Shown here one piece after another: positions 24,801-30,527 of a stretch of DNA of 64,000 nucleotides; the stretch's first letter is position 1; the number at the start of each line of letters is the position of its first letter. A program made the translations under genes and the position numbers. The stretch comes from Ischnura elegans (taxonomy: Eukaryota > Arthropoda > Insecta > Odonata > Coenagrionidae). The notes under the pieces were generated by a model, which did no database searches, was not told the DNA's origin, and was given only the letters and a program-made list of their open reading frames with translations. The stretch spans positions 55,288,069 through 55,352,068 of the forward strand of contig NC_060254.1 of NCBI RefSeq assembly GCF_921293095.1, in the 5' to 3' direction.

Positions 24801-27297
24801 ATATAGTTTAGGCTATGTGCTAATGAACCCAAAAGAATAGTTTCTGTTGCAGTATGCTGTCACTGAGTTTGAAATTCATCTCATGATGGAATTCCTAGCC
24901 TTATTTTATGACAAGATTGGAGCATGATGCAAATACCTGACCTGTGCCTCCAGCAATGACGTCAAGTAGAGGAAACACCCCCTCCGTAATTTAATGCCAT
25001 TAATAGCTGGGGTACTTCATTGTCATTGATTAAAAAAATTACCATTTTAAAAGTTGTACAAAAGTCGTAAAAAAATAAGTTCATCTTCAATTCTCCTACA
25101 CTTGCAACAATGGCTTAAACCTAATGGAAATGGAATCTTTCCAACCAAAAATGGTCTACTGCACAATGCCACAAACTTTTGTGTGGGCTTTCCGTAAGTT
25201 AATTCCTTTCTTTCTGAATTTTTCACTGTAAGAAAAGTCTTTCAAGTCAAGTAAAAGAACATGTTTATCTTATGCTGCCATTGTACATGAATATTGACAT
25301 GGTAATGGTGGATTTTATGCGCTTACATCTGTACATCAAGGACCATGTCATAGAAAACATTCCTCTTCAATAGATTCTAAGGATTAGCTTTGTTAGTGAG
25401 CATGTAGCAACGGTAGTAAAAGGCAGATATTTTCCTGAAGTCTTTTCTTCTGGGATGGCTCATGTTCCGGTATTAAGCACGACTTCATATTTCTTTTCTT
25501 TCAGGTACTTCAAGGGGAGTTCTGTAGTTGTAAGGGCTATTCGTGGGGCCAATGTGGGGGAGATGGTGGCGGAGAATTACGGGCCAATCTACACACGACA
25601 ACCCCGTGACAGGAGACAGGTAAGGACTTGGAAAGAGGAAAATGAAAGCAAATGCTATTCTATGAGTGGCAAAAGTTTTGAAATTGTCTGTTGTGTAAGA
25701 AATTAAAAGTTTCGTCTTAAAACTAAGCTATTTTTCATGATGGATTCAGCAAACTTTCACAAAGTTACACCTGGAACAATCACTTGTGTTTGTAATTGCT
25801 CAGAGATTGGAATAACACTATGGATATTTTGCCAATCTGTTAGGCTCACCTCCGTTCCACTTATTGGTTCAACTGCGAGTGCCGGCCCTGTAAAGAGGAC
25901 TGGCCCCTGTTCGAGAACATGCCCACCACAGCCTCGGGCTCCCTACGCTTCCGCTGCCACCCTGCACCTGCCCCGGCACCTACGAAGGCATCAGGACCCA
26001 CCAAGGGTGCCCCCGCTAGTCAGCAGGTGGCCAAGCGAAAGGGCTGCTCCACAGGGTTTGTGGTCGTCAGGACAGAGTCCCTGGCACCAGTCATGAACTG
26101 CAATGACTGCGGGTGCACCATCAATGTCATCAAGGTGGGTGGGTTGCCAATGTCTCAAGCATCACATAATACTCTAAATTCTAATTGGCCCAAACCACAT
26201 CTGTTGGCGGCATTTTGAAATGTCTTTGAAACATCAAAATCTGTCATAGAACTGCTGTGAAACTTATTTCCTCTCATTTGTTCCTGAAATTTGAAATATT
26301 GAACGCACATATAAAATGGCAAATCGATATTTGAACGCACATATAAAATGGCAAATCAATATGCCACTGACTGACTCATCAATATTCGCAGCCCAAACTG
26401 TGATAGGTGTGGGTATTTGGCTTATTGGACACAAAAGTAAAAAAAAATTCATTGGGAGAAAAAATCTGAAAACTTGAAAAAGTCGATTGGTTTTCGAGAT
26501 ATATCGAATTGAATTAACATGGGAGCCTTATGGGACTAAAACTTTTTCGCTTTTATTTTGTGCTTTTAAACATTTGAGGAACATGATATTCAGTGGACAT
26601 AAACTAGATTTTTTGGTCGATTTTTTGGTGTGGTTGTTATTGCGACGAATTGATATTTAGTATTTTTTATTATTTTTTGAACGTTTTCCATGCTTTTGTT
26701 AGGGAAAAGGTTTAGGAATTTTTTTACCAACTTGCAATAATCGTACGACAAATTCCTTGAAGTAAAAGGTGCAGGATTTTTTGGTTGATGTCTTACCTGA
26801 CGTCCCTATTTCCTGAGGGGCTAGCCCCCACTAACCCCTCTCATATCCCGCTCAAAGCCCTGTCAGCCCTCCCCCCAAAGCATATTCCTAGTTACGCCAC
26901 TGCTTTCTACCGTTTGAAACTCCTTTTGAACGATTTTATTACGAAGTTATAACTTTTCCCTTCTCTCTGTGATCAGGGCCTCAAGATGCTGTCGGAGACA
27001 GACGAGACGTACTCGAAGGCGGAGGAGCGTCTTAGGGCCCTGATGGAGGCCGAGAGGACCTCGGGCGTGGGCCAAAGGCCTTGGAGGGCCAAGGTCCTCG
27101 CCGCCCTGGCCGACTTCCTCACGGTGCTCCGGTCTCTCGAAGAGGTCCTAGCGCCGCCCTTGCGGGACTTCACCCTTTGTCAGCAATCAGCCAGGCGATG
27201 CATGCTAGCACTCGGGAACCTCAGGCTGTGCACTCCCCCGGCCCCTCAGCCGCCCCCGGCCCTTCCCACTGCTCCCAATGGGGTTGGGCCGTCCTAG
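3653..27297 (+). CDS. Smyd4: SMYD4-like SET/MYND lysine methyltransferase-family protein, nine exons, 5' incomplete
   Basis: Joined exons: 3653-3863, 5651-5805, 7166-7496, 13050-13276, 17178-17453, 21418-21682, 25505-25619, 25844-26134 and 26977-27297. Every intron is GT-AG and all eight junction phases agree, giving 729 uninterrupted residues to the TAG stop at 27295. Order of parts (numbered from the first whole codon here): TPR-type helices (about 1-121), a Gln/acidic linker with eight Gln (130-137), the N-terminal SET strand (GDILVSEKPW, about 200-215), a MYND zinc finger (Cys226 to Cys265), an inserted helical SET-I region, NHSC (479-482), GE...NYGP (506-515, Tyr513), post-SET Cys537/539/542 and a C-terminal helical region. 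TPR before SET/MYND is the SMYD4 architecture. SMYD proteins transfer methyl groups from AdoMet to protein lysine, but the substrate is not deducible and activity is unproven. The position after NHSCEP is Gly where many relatives have Asn. The first exon(s) are missing; the first exon seen starts with two bases of a split codon. Confidence 0.92.
3975..4200 (+). repeat. tRNA-derived SINE in Smyd4 intron 1
   Basis: It contains GTTGCCTTCCCACC followed by a B-box-like GGGTTTAAGTCCCGG and GGCGGCGAAGATTTTTC, a common arthropod tRNA-SINE arrangement. The start of the window (ATGGCGACGGTGAG) resembles the end of this copy (ATGGCGACACCGAG). Confidence 0.5.
4507..4575. repeat. Inverted repeat
   Basis: CATGTTTAATGGAGGTCAT is followed about 28 bases later by ATGACCTCCATTATGACATG, its near-perfect reverse complement. 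It would form a hairpin. Confidence 0.7.
4787..4839. repeat. Perfect 53-bp palindrome
   Basis: Two 26-base arms (4787-4812 and 4814-4839) are exact reverse complements around a single A at 4813; the outer ends are ACCGGAGTCAACC and GGTTGACTCCGGT. It is the left part of a larger inverted arrangement extending to about 5150. Confidence 0.9.
4840..5160. repeat. Imperfect long inverted repeat (foldback)
   Basis: Left-arm blocks CACACCGTGTCAGGC, GTTCATATTGGCC and TCTATCCGGATATTTATAT recur inverted at about 5031-5058 and 5099-5140 (ATATAAATATCCGGATGGA, GGCCAATATGAAC, GACCCGGTGT). The centre is near 4990-5000. No coding content. Confidence 0.65.
5651..5805 (+). CDS. Smyd4: Smyd4 exon: helical segment after the TPR block
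   Basis: It is flanked by TTTCCAG at 5644-5650 and GTGAGT from 5806. It encodes an Ala/Leu/Glu-rich helical stretch (AMAALRETLTALDEAT, then LCMLTKAAEEAATA). It ends with one base that the next exon completes as GGA (Gly). Open frames on the opposite strand here are shadows of this GC-rich exon. Confidence 0.88.
7166..7496 (+). CDS. Smyd4: Smyd4 exon: poly-Gln/acidic linker, SET-N, start of MYND
   Basis: The acceptor AG is at 7164-7165 and the donor GTGAGT at 7497. The exon begins with a CAG/CAA run of eight Gln and an acidic stretch (DVDEEDDEE), a low-complexity insertion. The SET-N strand follows (AGDILVSEKPWVFVLL), then the first two MYND cysteines in CYQC. It ends with two bases of a Pro codon. 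Confidence 0.9.
7561..7806 (+). repeat. tRNA-containing repeat, left half of copy A, split by a transposon
   Basis: The sequence continues at 10388-10640 once the element at 7815-10379 and one duplication are removed. The right half holds GGTTCAAATCCTGG, a B-box-like motif. A second copy lies inverted at 10760-11405: TTGCAACAGTCACTCAGT and TTCAACCCAAACTGT are shared in reverse complement. Confidence 0.6.
7815..10379 (+). mobile_element. DNA transposon A (TAGG-ended, unclassified), decayed autonomous copy
   Basis: The ends TAGGGTGGTGCGAAAAAAC and GTTTTTTCGCACCACCCTA are exact inverses. Terminal repeats run about 350 bp (7815-8160 and 10020-10379). The target duplication CTGTGGAG (7807-7814, 10380-10387) is perfect; it could be read as 9 bp ACTGTGGAG if the right end is one base shorter. 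It carries broken transposase-like coding (8188-9760). It sits in Smyd4 intron 3 and interrupts an older repeat. Confidence 0.85.
8188..9760 (+). pseudogene. Decayed transposase-like gene of transposon A
   Basis: Blocks survive in several frames with stops and shifts: SHRTAAAIASSVLLDIGVIT, LIKEPAFVYLSYVSPSSGSA, LLELVCCDGTNINIRWKG, LSKDQRYLIDISQAITSG, GPFSHARWLV and NFEITDHIELIDWN, then RSRDGFIRA. I recall these blocks from a large set of unnamed insect and cnidarian repeat proteins, but cannot search. SHARWL, DGTN and NHLWYLSEELV-type blocks link it to transposons B and C. The protein cannot be made from this copy. Confidence 0.7.
10388..10640 (+). repeat. tRNA-containing repeat, right half of copy A
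   Basis: Continuation of 7561-7806. GGTTCCAGGTTCAAATCCTGG is a tRNA B-box-like region with a plausible A-box upstream (GGGTTGAGCAGTTGGCTGCC). GCAGTGAAGATTTCTTTGG near its end repeats GCAGTGAAGTTTTTCTGGG from the start of the left half. Confidence 0.5.
10760..11405 (-). repeat. Inverted copy B of the tRNA-containing repeat
   Basis: The reverse complement aligns with 7561-7806 plus 10388-10640. It is interrupted by a MITE at 11053-11251 and by transposon B at 11406-12773, after which the match continues briefly from 12783. GGACCTAGG near 10935 corresponds to the B-box area. Confidence 0.5.
11053..11251 (+). mobile_element. hAT-type MITE (GGCGGATCC family), copy 1
   Basis: Ends are CAGGGGCGGATCCAGGAT and CTGGATCCGCCTATG, with a perfect 8-bp duplication CCCTCACC (11045-11052, 11252-11259). 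About 199 bp with an inner block ATACCTCGTAATACAAAACG. Sister copies lie at 39452-39654 and 45771-45968. Confidence 0.9.
11406..12773 (+). mobile_element. DNA transposon B (TAGG-ended), internally deleted copy
   Basis: Ends are TAGGCTGTCCCAAAAAAA and TTTTTTTGGGACAGCCTA, with a perfect 9-bp duplication GCCACCCAT (11397-11405, 12774-12782). The outer ~180 bp of both sides are inverses (for example TATACCCGAGGGT and TAAGGGTGTTGGTATTTAGG). At 1368 bp it keeps only part of the coding region. It sits in Smyd4 intron 3. Confidence 0.88.
11610..12056 (+). pseudogene. Transposase-like remnant in transposon B
   Basis: The frame starting near 11610 breaks near 11890 and resumes as NHLWYLSEELVCLSFFDDRV, then FHTKRKMVKRMHE. 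This block is shared with the 34230-34300 region of transposon C (NHLWCMS, ELVGLSLFDGSIS), showing one protein family behind different terminal repeats. Confidence 0.65.
13050..13276 (+). CDS. Smyd4: Smyd4 exon: MYND zinc finger and following helix
   Basis: The exon follows a pyrimidine tract ending TTTTAG (13044-13049) and ends before GTGAGG at 13277. With the previous exon it completes a MYND finger with all eight zinc ligands visible: Cys226, 229, 239, 242, 248, 252, His261 and Cys265. The helical part that follows contains LALRLITQRNIAFFRDL. It ends in phase 1. Confidence 0.93.
14072..15121 (+). mobile_element. 5'-truncated non-LTR retrotransposon with reverse transcriptase
   Basis: The open frame runs from about 14074 (KKGVPQGSVLGPLLFLIFIN) to the stop at 15010-15012. 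It shows the RT block with LYADDVTIL, LNDDKTQVILF and FLGIYVDRNMKWDAHI, then an end typical of these elements (NLPVNIKSIENIDVFKKRVL). The 3' tail is an ATT repeat (about 15098-15121). The N-terminal endonuclease is missing. It has inserted into the piggyBac element. Confidence 0.85.
15200..15740 (-). pseudogene. piggyBac transposase C-terminal remnant
   Basis: On the minus strand: GYNKFIGGVNFKDLSLHSYL, then MERKRHYKWCMKLFGRLLNA, as in piggyBac transposases (YNK.MGGVDLKD ... ERK..KW..KLF..LL). After frameshifts come LTEIHFPRTIPAAGKKSKSQ and a degraded Cys-rich tail (QRRYAVCA) matching the C-terminal zinc domain. Inactive. Confidence 0.75.
17178..17453 (+). CDS. Smyd4: Smyd4 exon: SET-I region
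   Basis: The acceptor AG is at 17176-17177 and the donor GTGAGT starts at 17454. It encodes the helical insert between MYND and the catalytic SET half (REYLSVLRMVTHEAERS, then FLVKCLREWTEFF), with an acidic/Gln tail (EEEESTAQQQ). The phase-1 end is completed as AAC (Asn) by the next exon. A degenerate CAA/CAG/AAT-rich tract lies shortly downstream in the intron. Confidence 0.88.
17460..17800 (+). repeat. Degenerate CAA/CAG/AAT-rich tract in Smyd4 intron 5
   Basis: From about 17565 to 17770 the sequence is a decayed trinucleotide-like mixture (ACAACAGC, ACAACAACAAAAATAATA, GCAGCAGCAATTGC). Many stops and its place after the splice donor argue against coding. It starts about 110 bp downstream of exon 5, which itself ends in AACAGCAATCAGCAGC. 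Confidence 0.5.
17976..18277 (+). mobile_element. hAT-type MITE (GGCGCAGC family), copy 1
   Basis: The perfect 8-bp duplication is GTGGACCA (17968-17975, 18278-18285). Ends are CAGTGGTGCAGCGAGG and CCTAGCTGCGCCCCTG. Inner blocks AATTGGATTGATATTACTAA and AAAGCCGTAAAACTCACC are shared with 39772-40072, 47730-48023 and 61931-62236. Confidence 0.85.
18334..18630 (+). mobile_element. Possible solo end of a TAGGG-type element
   Basis: TAGGGTGGTCACAAAAATC begins a stretch resembling the outer part of the TAGG-ended transposons. No inverted partner was found, so the call is weak. Confidence 0.3.
18846..19505 (+). mobile_element. TAGGG-ended MITE
   Basis: Left end TAGGGTAGTTTCCTT and right end GGAAACCACCCTA are near inverses about 660 bp apart, with AATAATT/AATTATT sub-terminal matches. 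No clear target duplication. It lies in Smyd4 intron 5. Confidence 0.5.
19904..20368 (+). mobile_element. TAGGG-ended MITE with 9-bp duplication
   Basis: Ends are TAGGGTGGTCCTTATTTTTAA and TTGAAAATAAGGACCACTCTA, with longer inner match (GAATTTCTTTTGGGA and TCCCAAAAGAAATTC). Flanks ATGTGACAC (19895-19903) and ATGCGACAC (20369-20377) are a 9-bp duplication with one change. Confidence 0.75.
20925..21215 (+). repeat. Tandem duplication, unit about 145 bp, two copies
   Basis: GATGAATTATTGGCATTGATAG, CTACAGCTTCTTGAATCTAG and GGTTTTTGTTGAACAGAGCA recur in order as GATGAATTACTGGCATTCAT, CTACAGCTTCTAGAAACTAG and GGTTTTTGTTGAACTAAGCA. Intronic. Confidence 0.7.
21418..21682 (+). CDS. Smyd4: Smyd4 exon: SET-C with NHSC motif
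   Basis: The acceptor CTTGCAG ends at 21417 and the donor GTATGC begins at 21683. It encodes LYPSLVLFNHSCEPGVV. NHSC is the SET-family motif that contributes to the AdoMet pocket and supplies a zinc-binding Cys. A non-LTR retrotransposon fragment begins 46 bp after the donor. The open frame continues past the donor but is not coding there. Confidence 0.93.
21728..22373 (+). mobile_element. 5'-truncated non-LTR retrotransposon, 11-bp target duplication
   Basis: ATTCTCATTAT flanks both sides (21717-21727, 22374-22384). The coding part is the C-terminal end of an RT polyprotein (EQFNYLGSTLQENGYSSKDI, then SLIWSVALYGAETWTLRKED, then RQLLDEIRRRQKVWM, then RGRGRKRIGFLDRLKE). It stops at 22325-22327 and the tail is TA/AAT-rich. 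It starts 46 bp after the Smyd4 exon-6 donor. Confidence 0.87.
22385..23150. other. No feature recognised in this part of Smyd4 intron 6
   Basis: AT-rich intron without clear repeats, coding blocks or inverted ends. Confidence 0.4.
23151..23403 (+). mobile_element. hAT-type MITE (GGGCGTACC family), copy 1
   Basis: Flanks CTGGCTAT (23143-23150) and CTGGCTGT (23404-23411) form an 8-bp duplication with one change. Shared inner blocks are GGAAATAATATTTTTTCAAG and CATGGCTTGCCCCCCC. Other copies: 36905-37234, 42398-43042, 47217-47499 and 48417-48693. Confidence 0.75.
23458..23594 (+). mobile_element. MITE, GGCCC-ended family, copy 2
   Basis: Flanked by GCTATAG on both sides (23451-23457, 23595-23601). 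It shares CACCAGGACGTATCCTGGTG and GGCCGTCCACCGCCC with the other copies. Ends are TGGCCCATGCTGGGCC and GGCCCAGCATGGGCC. Confidence 0.65.
23974..24367 (+). mobile_element. hAT-type MITE (GCGCCGACT family), perfect duplication
   Basis: CCCTGACA occurs at 23966-23973 and 24368-24375. Ends are CAGTGGCGCCGACTTC and AAGTCGGCGCCCCTG. It shares AGCCCCCTCAAxATT and CCCGGGGCAAGA-type blocks with 2421-2672 and 42747-43011. Confidence 0.85.
24690..24745 (+). repeat. Short tandem duplication
   Basis: GGTATCCCTGGGTAATAT occurs twice, 27 bp apart, within intron 6. Confidence 0.8.
25505..25619 (+). CDS. Smyd4: Smyd4 exon: SET catalytic end (NYGP)
   Basis: The acceptor TTTCAG ends at 25504 and the donor GTAAGG starts at 25620. 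The exon encodes VVVRAIRGANVGEM followed by VAENYGPIYTRQPR. GE..xxNYGP is the SMYD signature; the Tyr (Tyr513 in this numbering) is the expected catalytic-site tyrosine. It ends in phase 0. Confidence 0.93.
25844..26134 (+). CDS. Smyd4: Smyd4 exon: post-SET cysteines and linker
   Basis: The exon is 97 whole codons between AG (25842-25843) and GTGGGT (26135). It encodes STYWFNCECRPC, the C-x-C-x2-C post-SET zinc site, then a Pro/Ala/Lys-rich linker and a further Cys group (NCNDCGC) near its end. Intron 7 before it (224 bp) is the shortest in the gene. Confidence 0.92.
26292..26370 (+). repeat. Short tandem duplication, about 38-bp period
   Basis: GAACGCACATATAAAATGG followed by CAAATCxATAT is repeated twice in Smyd4 intron 8. 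Confidence 0.8.
26800..26903 (+). mobile_element. 3' fragment of GGCGTAACTA-family MITE
   Basis: It ends AAAGCATATTCCTAGTTACG then CCACTG, as the full copy at 2841-3112 does. The 5' half is absent. Confidence 0.6.
26977..27297 (+). CDS. Smyd4: Smyd4 terminal exon and stop
   Basis: The acceptor GATCAG ends at 26976 and the TAG stop is at 27295-27297. It encodes a helical C-terminal segment (AEERLRALMEAERTS, then ALADFLTVLRSLEEV), like the helical repeats that close SMYD4 proteins, and a Pro-rich tail (PPAPQPPPALPTAP). An AATAAA at 27780-27785 is a possible, untested polyadenylation signal. Confidence 0.9.
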   Translation, partial: GLKMLSETDETYSKAEERLRALMEAERTSGVGQRPWRAKVLAALADFLTVLRSLEEVLAPPLRDFTLCQQSARRCMLALGNLRLCTPPAPQPPPALPTAPNGVGPS

Positions 27298-27589
27298 CGG
27301 ACCCACGTGCGGGGCTGAGAAACATCCACGCTTGCGGGCCGACGCCATGTTGCGGAATACAGAAGCAGAGGAGAGAATGCCTCGTATTGAAGTGGACGAA
27401 CTTTGTAATTCTCTGATTTGTAGCTTTGTTGTTATAGACACGAAGGGCTCTTTGGACAAGTCCTCCATTTTTCAGGTTTACTGTGTTGATTTGGTGGAAG
27501 GAGTATCGCTGGCCCTACCGCCTGCGGTTTTAGGCCTGCAAGATGAATGTCACAGATGAGTGTTTGCTCCATTTGACAGGATGGCCTCA

Positions 27590-27930
27590 AATTCTCGTCC
27601 TTAACGCCTAAATCACACGATCATTTTTTTCATCCCTTAAAAATGATAGCTCAAGCGATAGGTTTTTTGGGACGGAAAGACTAATCGCTCATCCCATCAT
27701 TTTCTGAATCACACGGTCACTCTCACCGTCCCTTTTTCAATCGCTTATTCCGTCACTTTCCGCATTTAAACTGTCATTCAATAAAAAGCCAATCGTGGAA
27801 TTATAATCACTTCTTGCGGCCGTGCGTTCTAATTGGCTGAAGGACGGTGTCAGCGATGGTTTCAGAAAGGGAAAAAGGAACGCGCCGAGTGATGAAAAAA
27901 GGGATGGTTCTAAAATGTTCGAATTCCACC
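27590..27930. repeat. Probable MITE in the Smyd4 3' flank
   Basis: CATTTTTTTCATCCCTTAAA near 27625 and GTGATGAAAAAAGGGATGG near 27890 are inverse-related. ATCACACGATCA and ATCACACGGTCA recur inside. Boundaries and duplication were not resolved. It may include the transcript end of Smyd4. Confidence 0.35.
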
Positions 27931-28959
27931 AGATTAAGTCTGTAACCACTCTCTATGTGCAAGAAGGAACCCTGATGTAACTACGACATCATATGGTGAT
28001 CCGGCATCTTAGGCGTGAAGACATGGGCAGTAGGGTTAGCGAATTCCCTGTCGCCAAAACTACACACATCGCAGAGTTGCCCCCAAAATTGAGGACCTGA
28101 CTTCACTTTCACTAGTTCTGTCGATGTGCGACATCCTTGGGTACTCCGCAAGAAATTACGAAATCACGGAGCCATTGAGGAAGCTTCGATCATTATCCGT
28201 TCTATAGGGGGAAACTCGAATGGACGATAAGTCCATTCATGATAGTTATTTGTTGAAATTTTGACTTTGGTTACTATGGTTTGCTTTTTCTGCATCCCTC
28301 GTGCCTATTCTTTCAATGAACTCATTTTTTGAGAGTTGGGGAAGAAGGGATGTGGAGGGAGAATGAATGGGCTTTGATATGAATTTGAAAAATGAAAAGA
28401 TAAATTTTTTTCGATCCGTCTCGTACTTCTTCAGCTATCTCGCGATGAAAAATCGGCGGCATTAGCCATTTTGAGAATATTTTGATTATGTAACGCAATC
28501 ATCCCGACTGTTTCACCGATTCTCGGCCACTCCTCGGCCTTACGCAAAAAAAGGTTCACCCTGAACGAGTAAATGAATCAGACCTCTAATGACGTCTCTA
28601 ACTCTTGTAAAGGCGGTGGGAGAGCAAAGTTCGAATTTTCCTGTTTTTAACGCGAGAGAAAATGGCTGAGAGGGGAATTTATTTTTTTCATGTCAACTTC
28701 TACTTTCTTTCCATGTATCGAATTATTTCAATGAATTGAAATTTCTTCTTTGAGTGAAGGACCTCATTAAATGGAGTCTAGGGCAGTGTTTGGAAGCATT
28801 GGAAAAGGAATAAGTGATAGGTGGCCAACAAATAGTTAATCACAAGGCGGATAATCGAGGCTAAGCTGTATGTGCTGGTCAAGAGCGATGGAGGTTAACT
28901 TAGAGGCCATTCCTCTTTCAGCTGTATGTATATTATCCGACGCCTAGTGGCTGAGATTT
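27931..28959. other. Intergenic, nothing recognised
   Basis: No convincing open frame, splice-supported exon or repeat boundary seen. Confidence 0.35.
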
Positions 28960-29190
28960 CTTGTTATTTCCTGTGTTGAACTGCAGGATGTCGCACGGTA
29001 ATTGAACTAATGACAGTTAATTGTGCGGAAAAATCCACGGAGAAAAAATCATTTACCTTGACCAGGATCGTGGTCAAGGCGAATTATTTTTTTCACTGGG
29101 AATTTTTCGCTCAATTTGTGTATTGAGGGAGACTCCGTAAAGATATCACCGAGGCTAGTCCCGGTATTTGTAAACTAATGACTATTAAGT
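28960..29190 (+). repeat. SINE-related sequence, copy 2, with inverted junction
   Basis: The right part, read inverted, matches the body of the SINE at 171-320 (TAGTCCCGGTATT, GATATCACCG, GAATTATTTTTTTCACTGGG). CCTTGACCA GGATCG TGGTCAAGG at about 29057-29080 is a perfect hairpin joining two inverted pieces of the same repeat (AAAAAATCATTTACCTTG and CAAGGCGAATTATTTTTTT). Confidence 0.5.
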
Positions 29191-30300
29191 TTTTTATGAA
29201 AACTACATTTTTCCATTTTAATACGAAGCCAAATTGATTAAATTGTGCTCCATGGCGTGTTATGTGTTTGGAATTCTGGCAAGATGACAATAGAGAGCTC
29301 TGGGAGCCTGTAGCTGCCCTGGATGCCGAAGTTTACACCCTTCGAGAGGCCTAATTGGCATTAATGTCAAGATGGTGGCATGTCTACAGGATCTAAAATT
29401 TCGATAGCTAAGCCACTGCCTTTTTTCACGAGAAAATTTTCACTTTGAATCCTCTAGGTTTTGGAAATTAGTTTTGGTTATTTCTTGAAGATTTTTATGA
29501 AATAACTATAATCGGGAGCGACAGAAAAATCTGCGTCTTCCCCCGGTATGGTGCTCAAGACGGGATCCGAAATTTCGTCAACTCCTTTACTTTTTGCCCG
29601 GCTCAAAGCCCGGAAAAGTTGTTTCACTTTCGGTCTCATTCATTAACGTCATTCACGCTGTACGCACCAATTTATACCTCGAGAAGTTACCCACAGCGGA
29701 AAAGTGGTTGTTTTGCTGGCTTGGCGACTTTACTCCTAGTACTTTATATCAACTATAAATTTTCATGTTTCCCTGGATACGGTCTAAAGTCGCCAAAAGC
29801 AGTATCTGGGTGATGAAATCTACGTGTTTATCCACGTTTCACATCAACGAATTGCTGTCTTCCTTTAGAAATGCCAGTGAGAGCGTGCGTCCTAAAGCTA
29901 AACCTATCGCATTGTAAATTTCAGATGTAAAAAAAAAGAAATGAATCGACACATTTTTGAGTGGTGAAATCAAAATAATCGAAAATTGGTCGTTATGTGC
30001 TGCGCTCGGAAGCTCATGAAGCCTGGCTGAAGCTGACCTGGGTCTTCCAAACATGGCCGACTGCGATGTATGTTGAATGTGTGAATGCCTAAAATTCAAA
30101 TTTTAGGAGATCGCATTTTGATATGCAAAAACTGTTGTATGGGATACGATTAAATAATCTAATAGGTCAGAAACTCATCTAAATTATATGAGCTGAGAAA
30201 AATTTTTAAGTTGCACGATTTCCAATGGATTGAAATGGAGCGCAATCCTAGAGATGTATCTCAAGATGGTTCAGATGCGCAATTTCTTGAATTCTCTTAA
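29191..30300. other. Intergenic, nothing recognised
   Basis: Short open frames only, with no codon-use or similarity signal. No RNA gene seen. Confidence 0.35.
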
Positions 30301-30527
30301 GGCCTCTTTACACGATACATTAACCCATACGATGTAATGTCTTAATGCATGAACGCGTGAATGAACACGAAAATGCACCATGCAAACACCCAACTTGTGC
30401 AAATGCATGTACAGAAAATAAAAACCTGTTCTAATTTGGTTCACGTGCATGTTTCGTTCCGGTACACAAAAATCGTTTGTACAAACAGTCAGTCACTCGT
30501 ACGTGTTAACGTATCGTGAAACAGGCC
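30301..30527 (+). mobile_element. Short inverted-repeat MITE
   Basis: Left end GGCCTCTTTACACGATACATTAA and right end TTAACGTATCGTGAAACAGGCC are near inverses. About 227 bp with no coding. Flanks TTAA and TTTT do not give a clear duplication. Confidence 0.65.
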
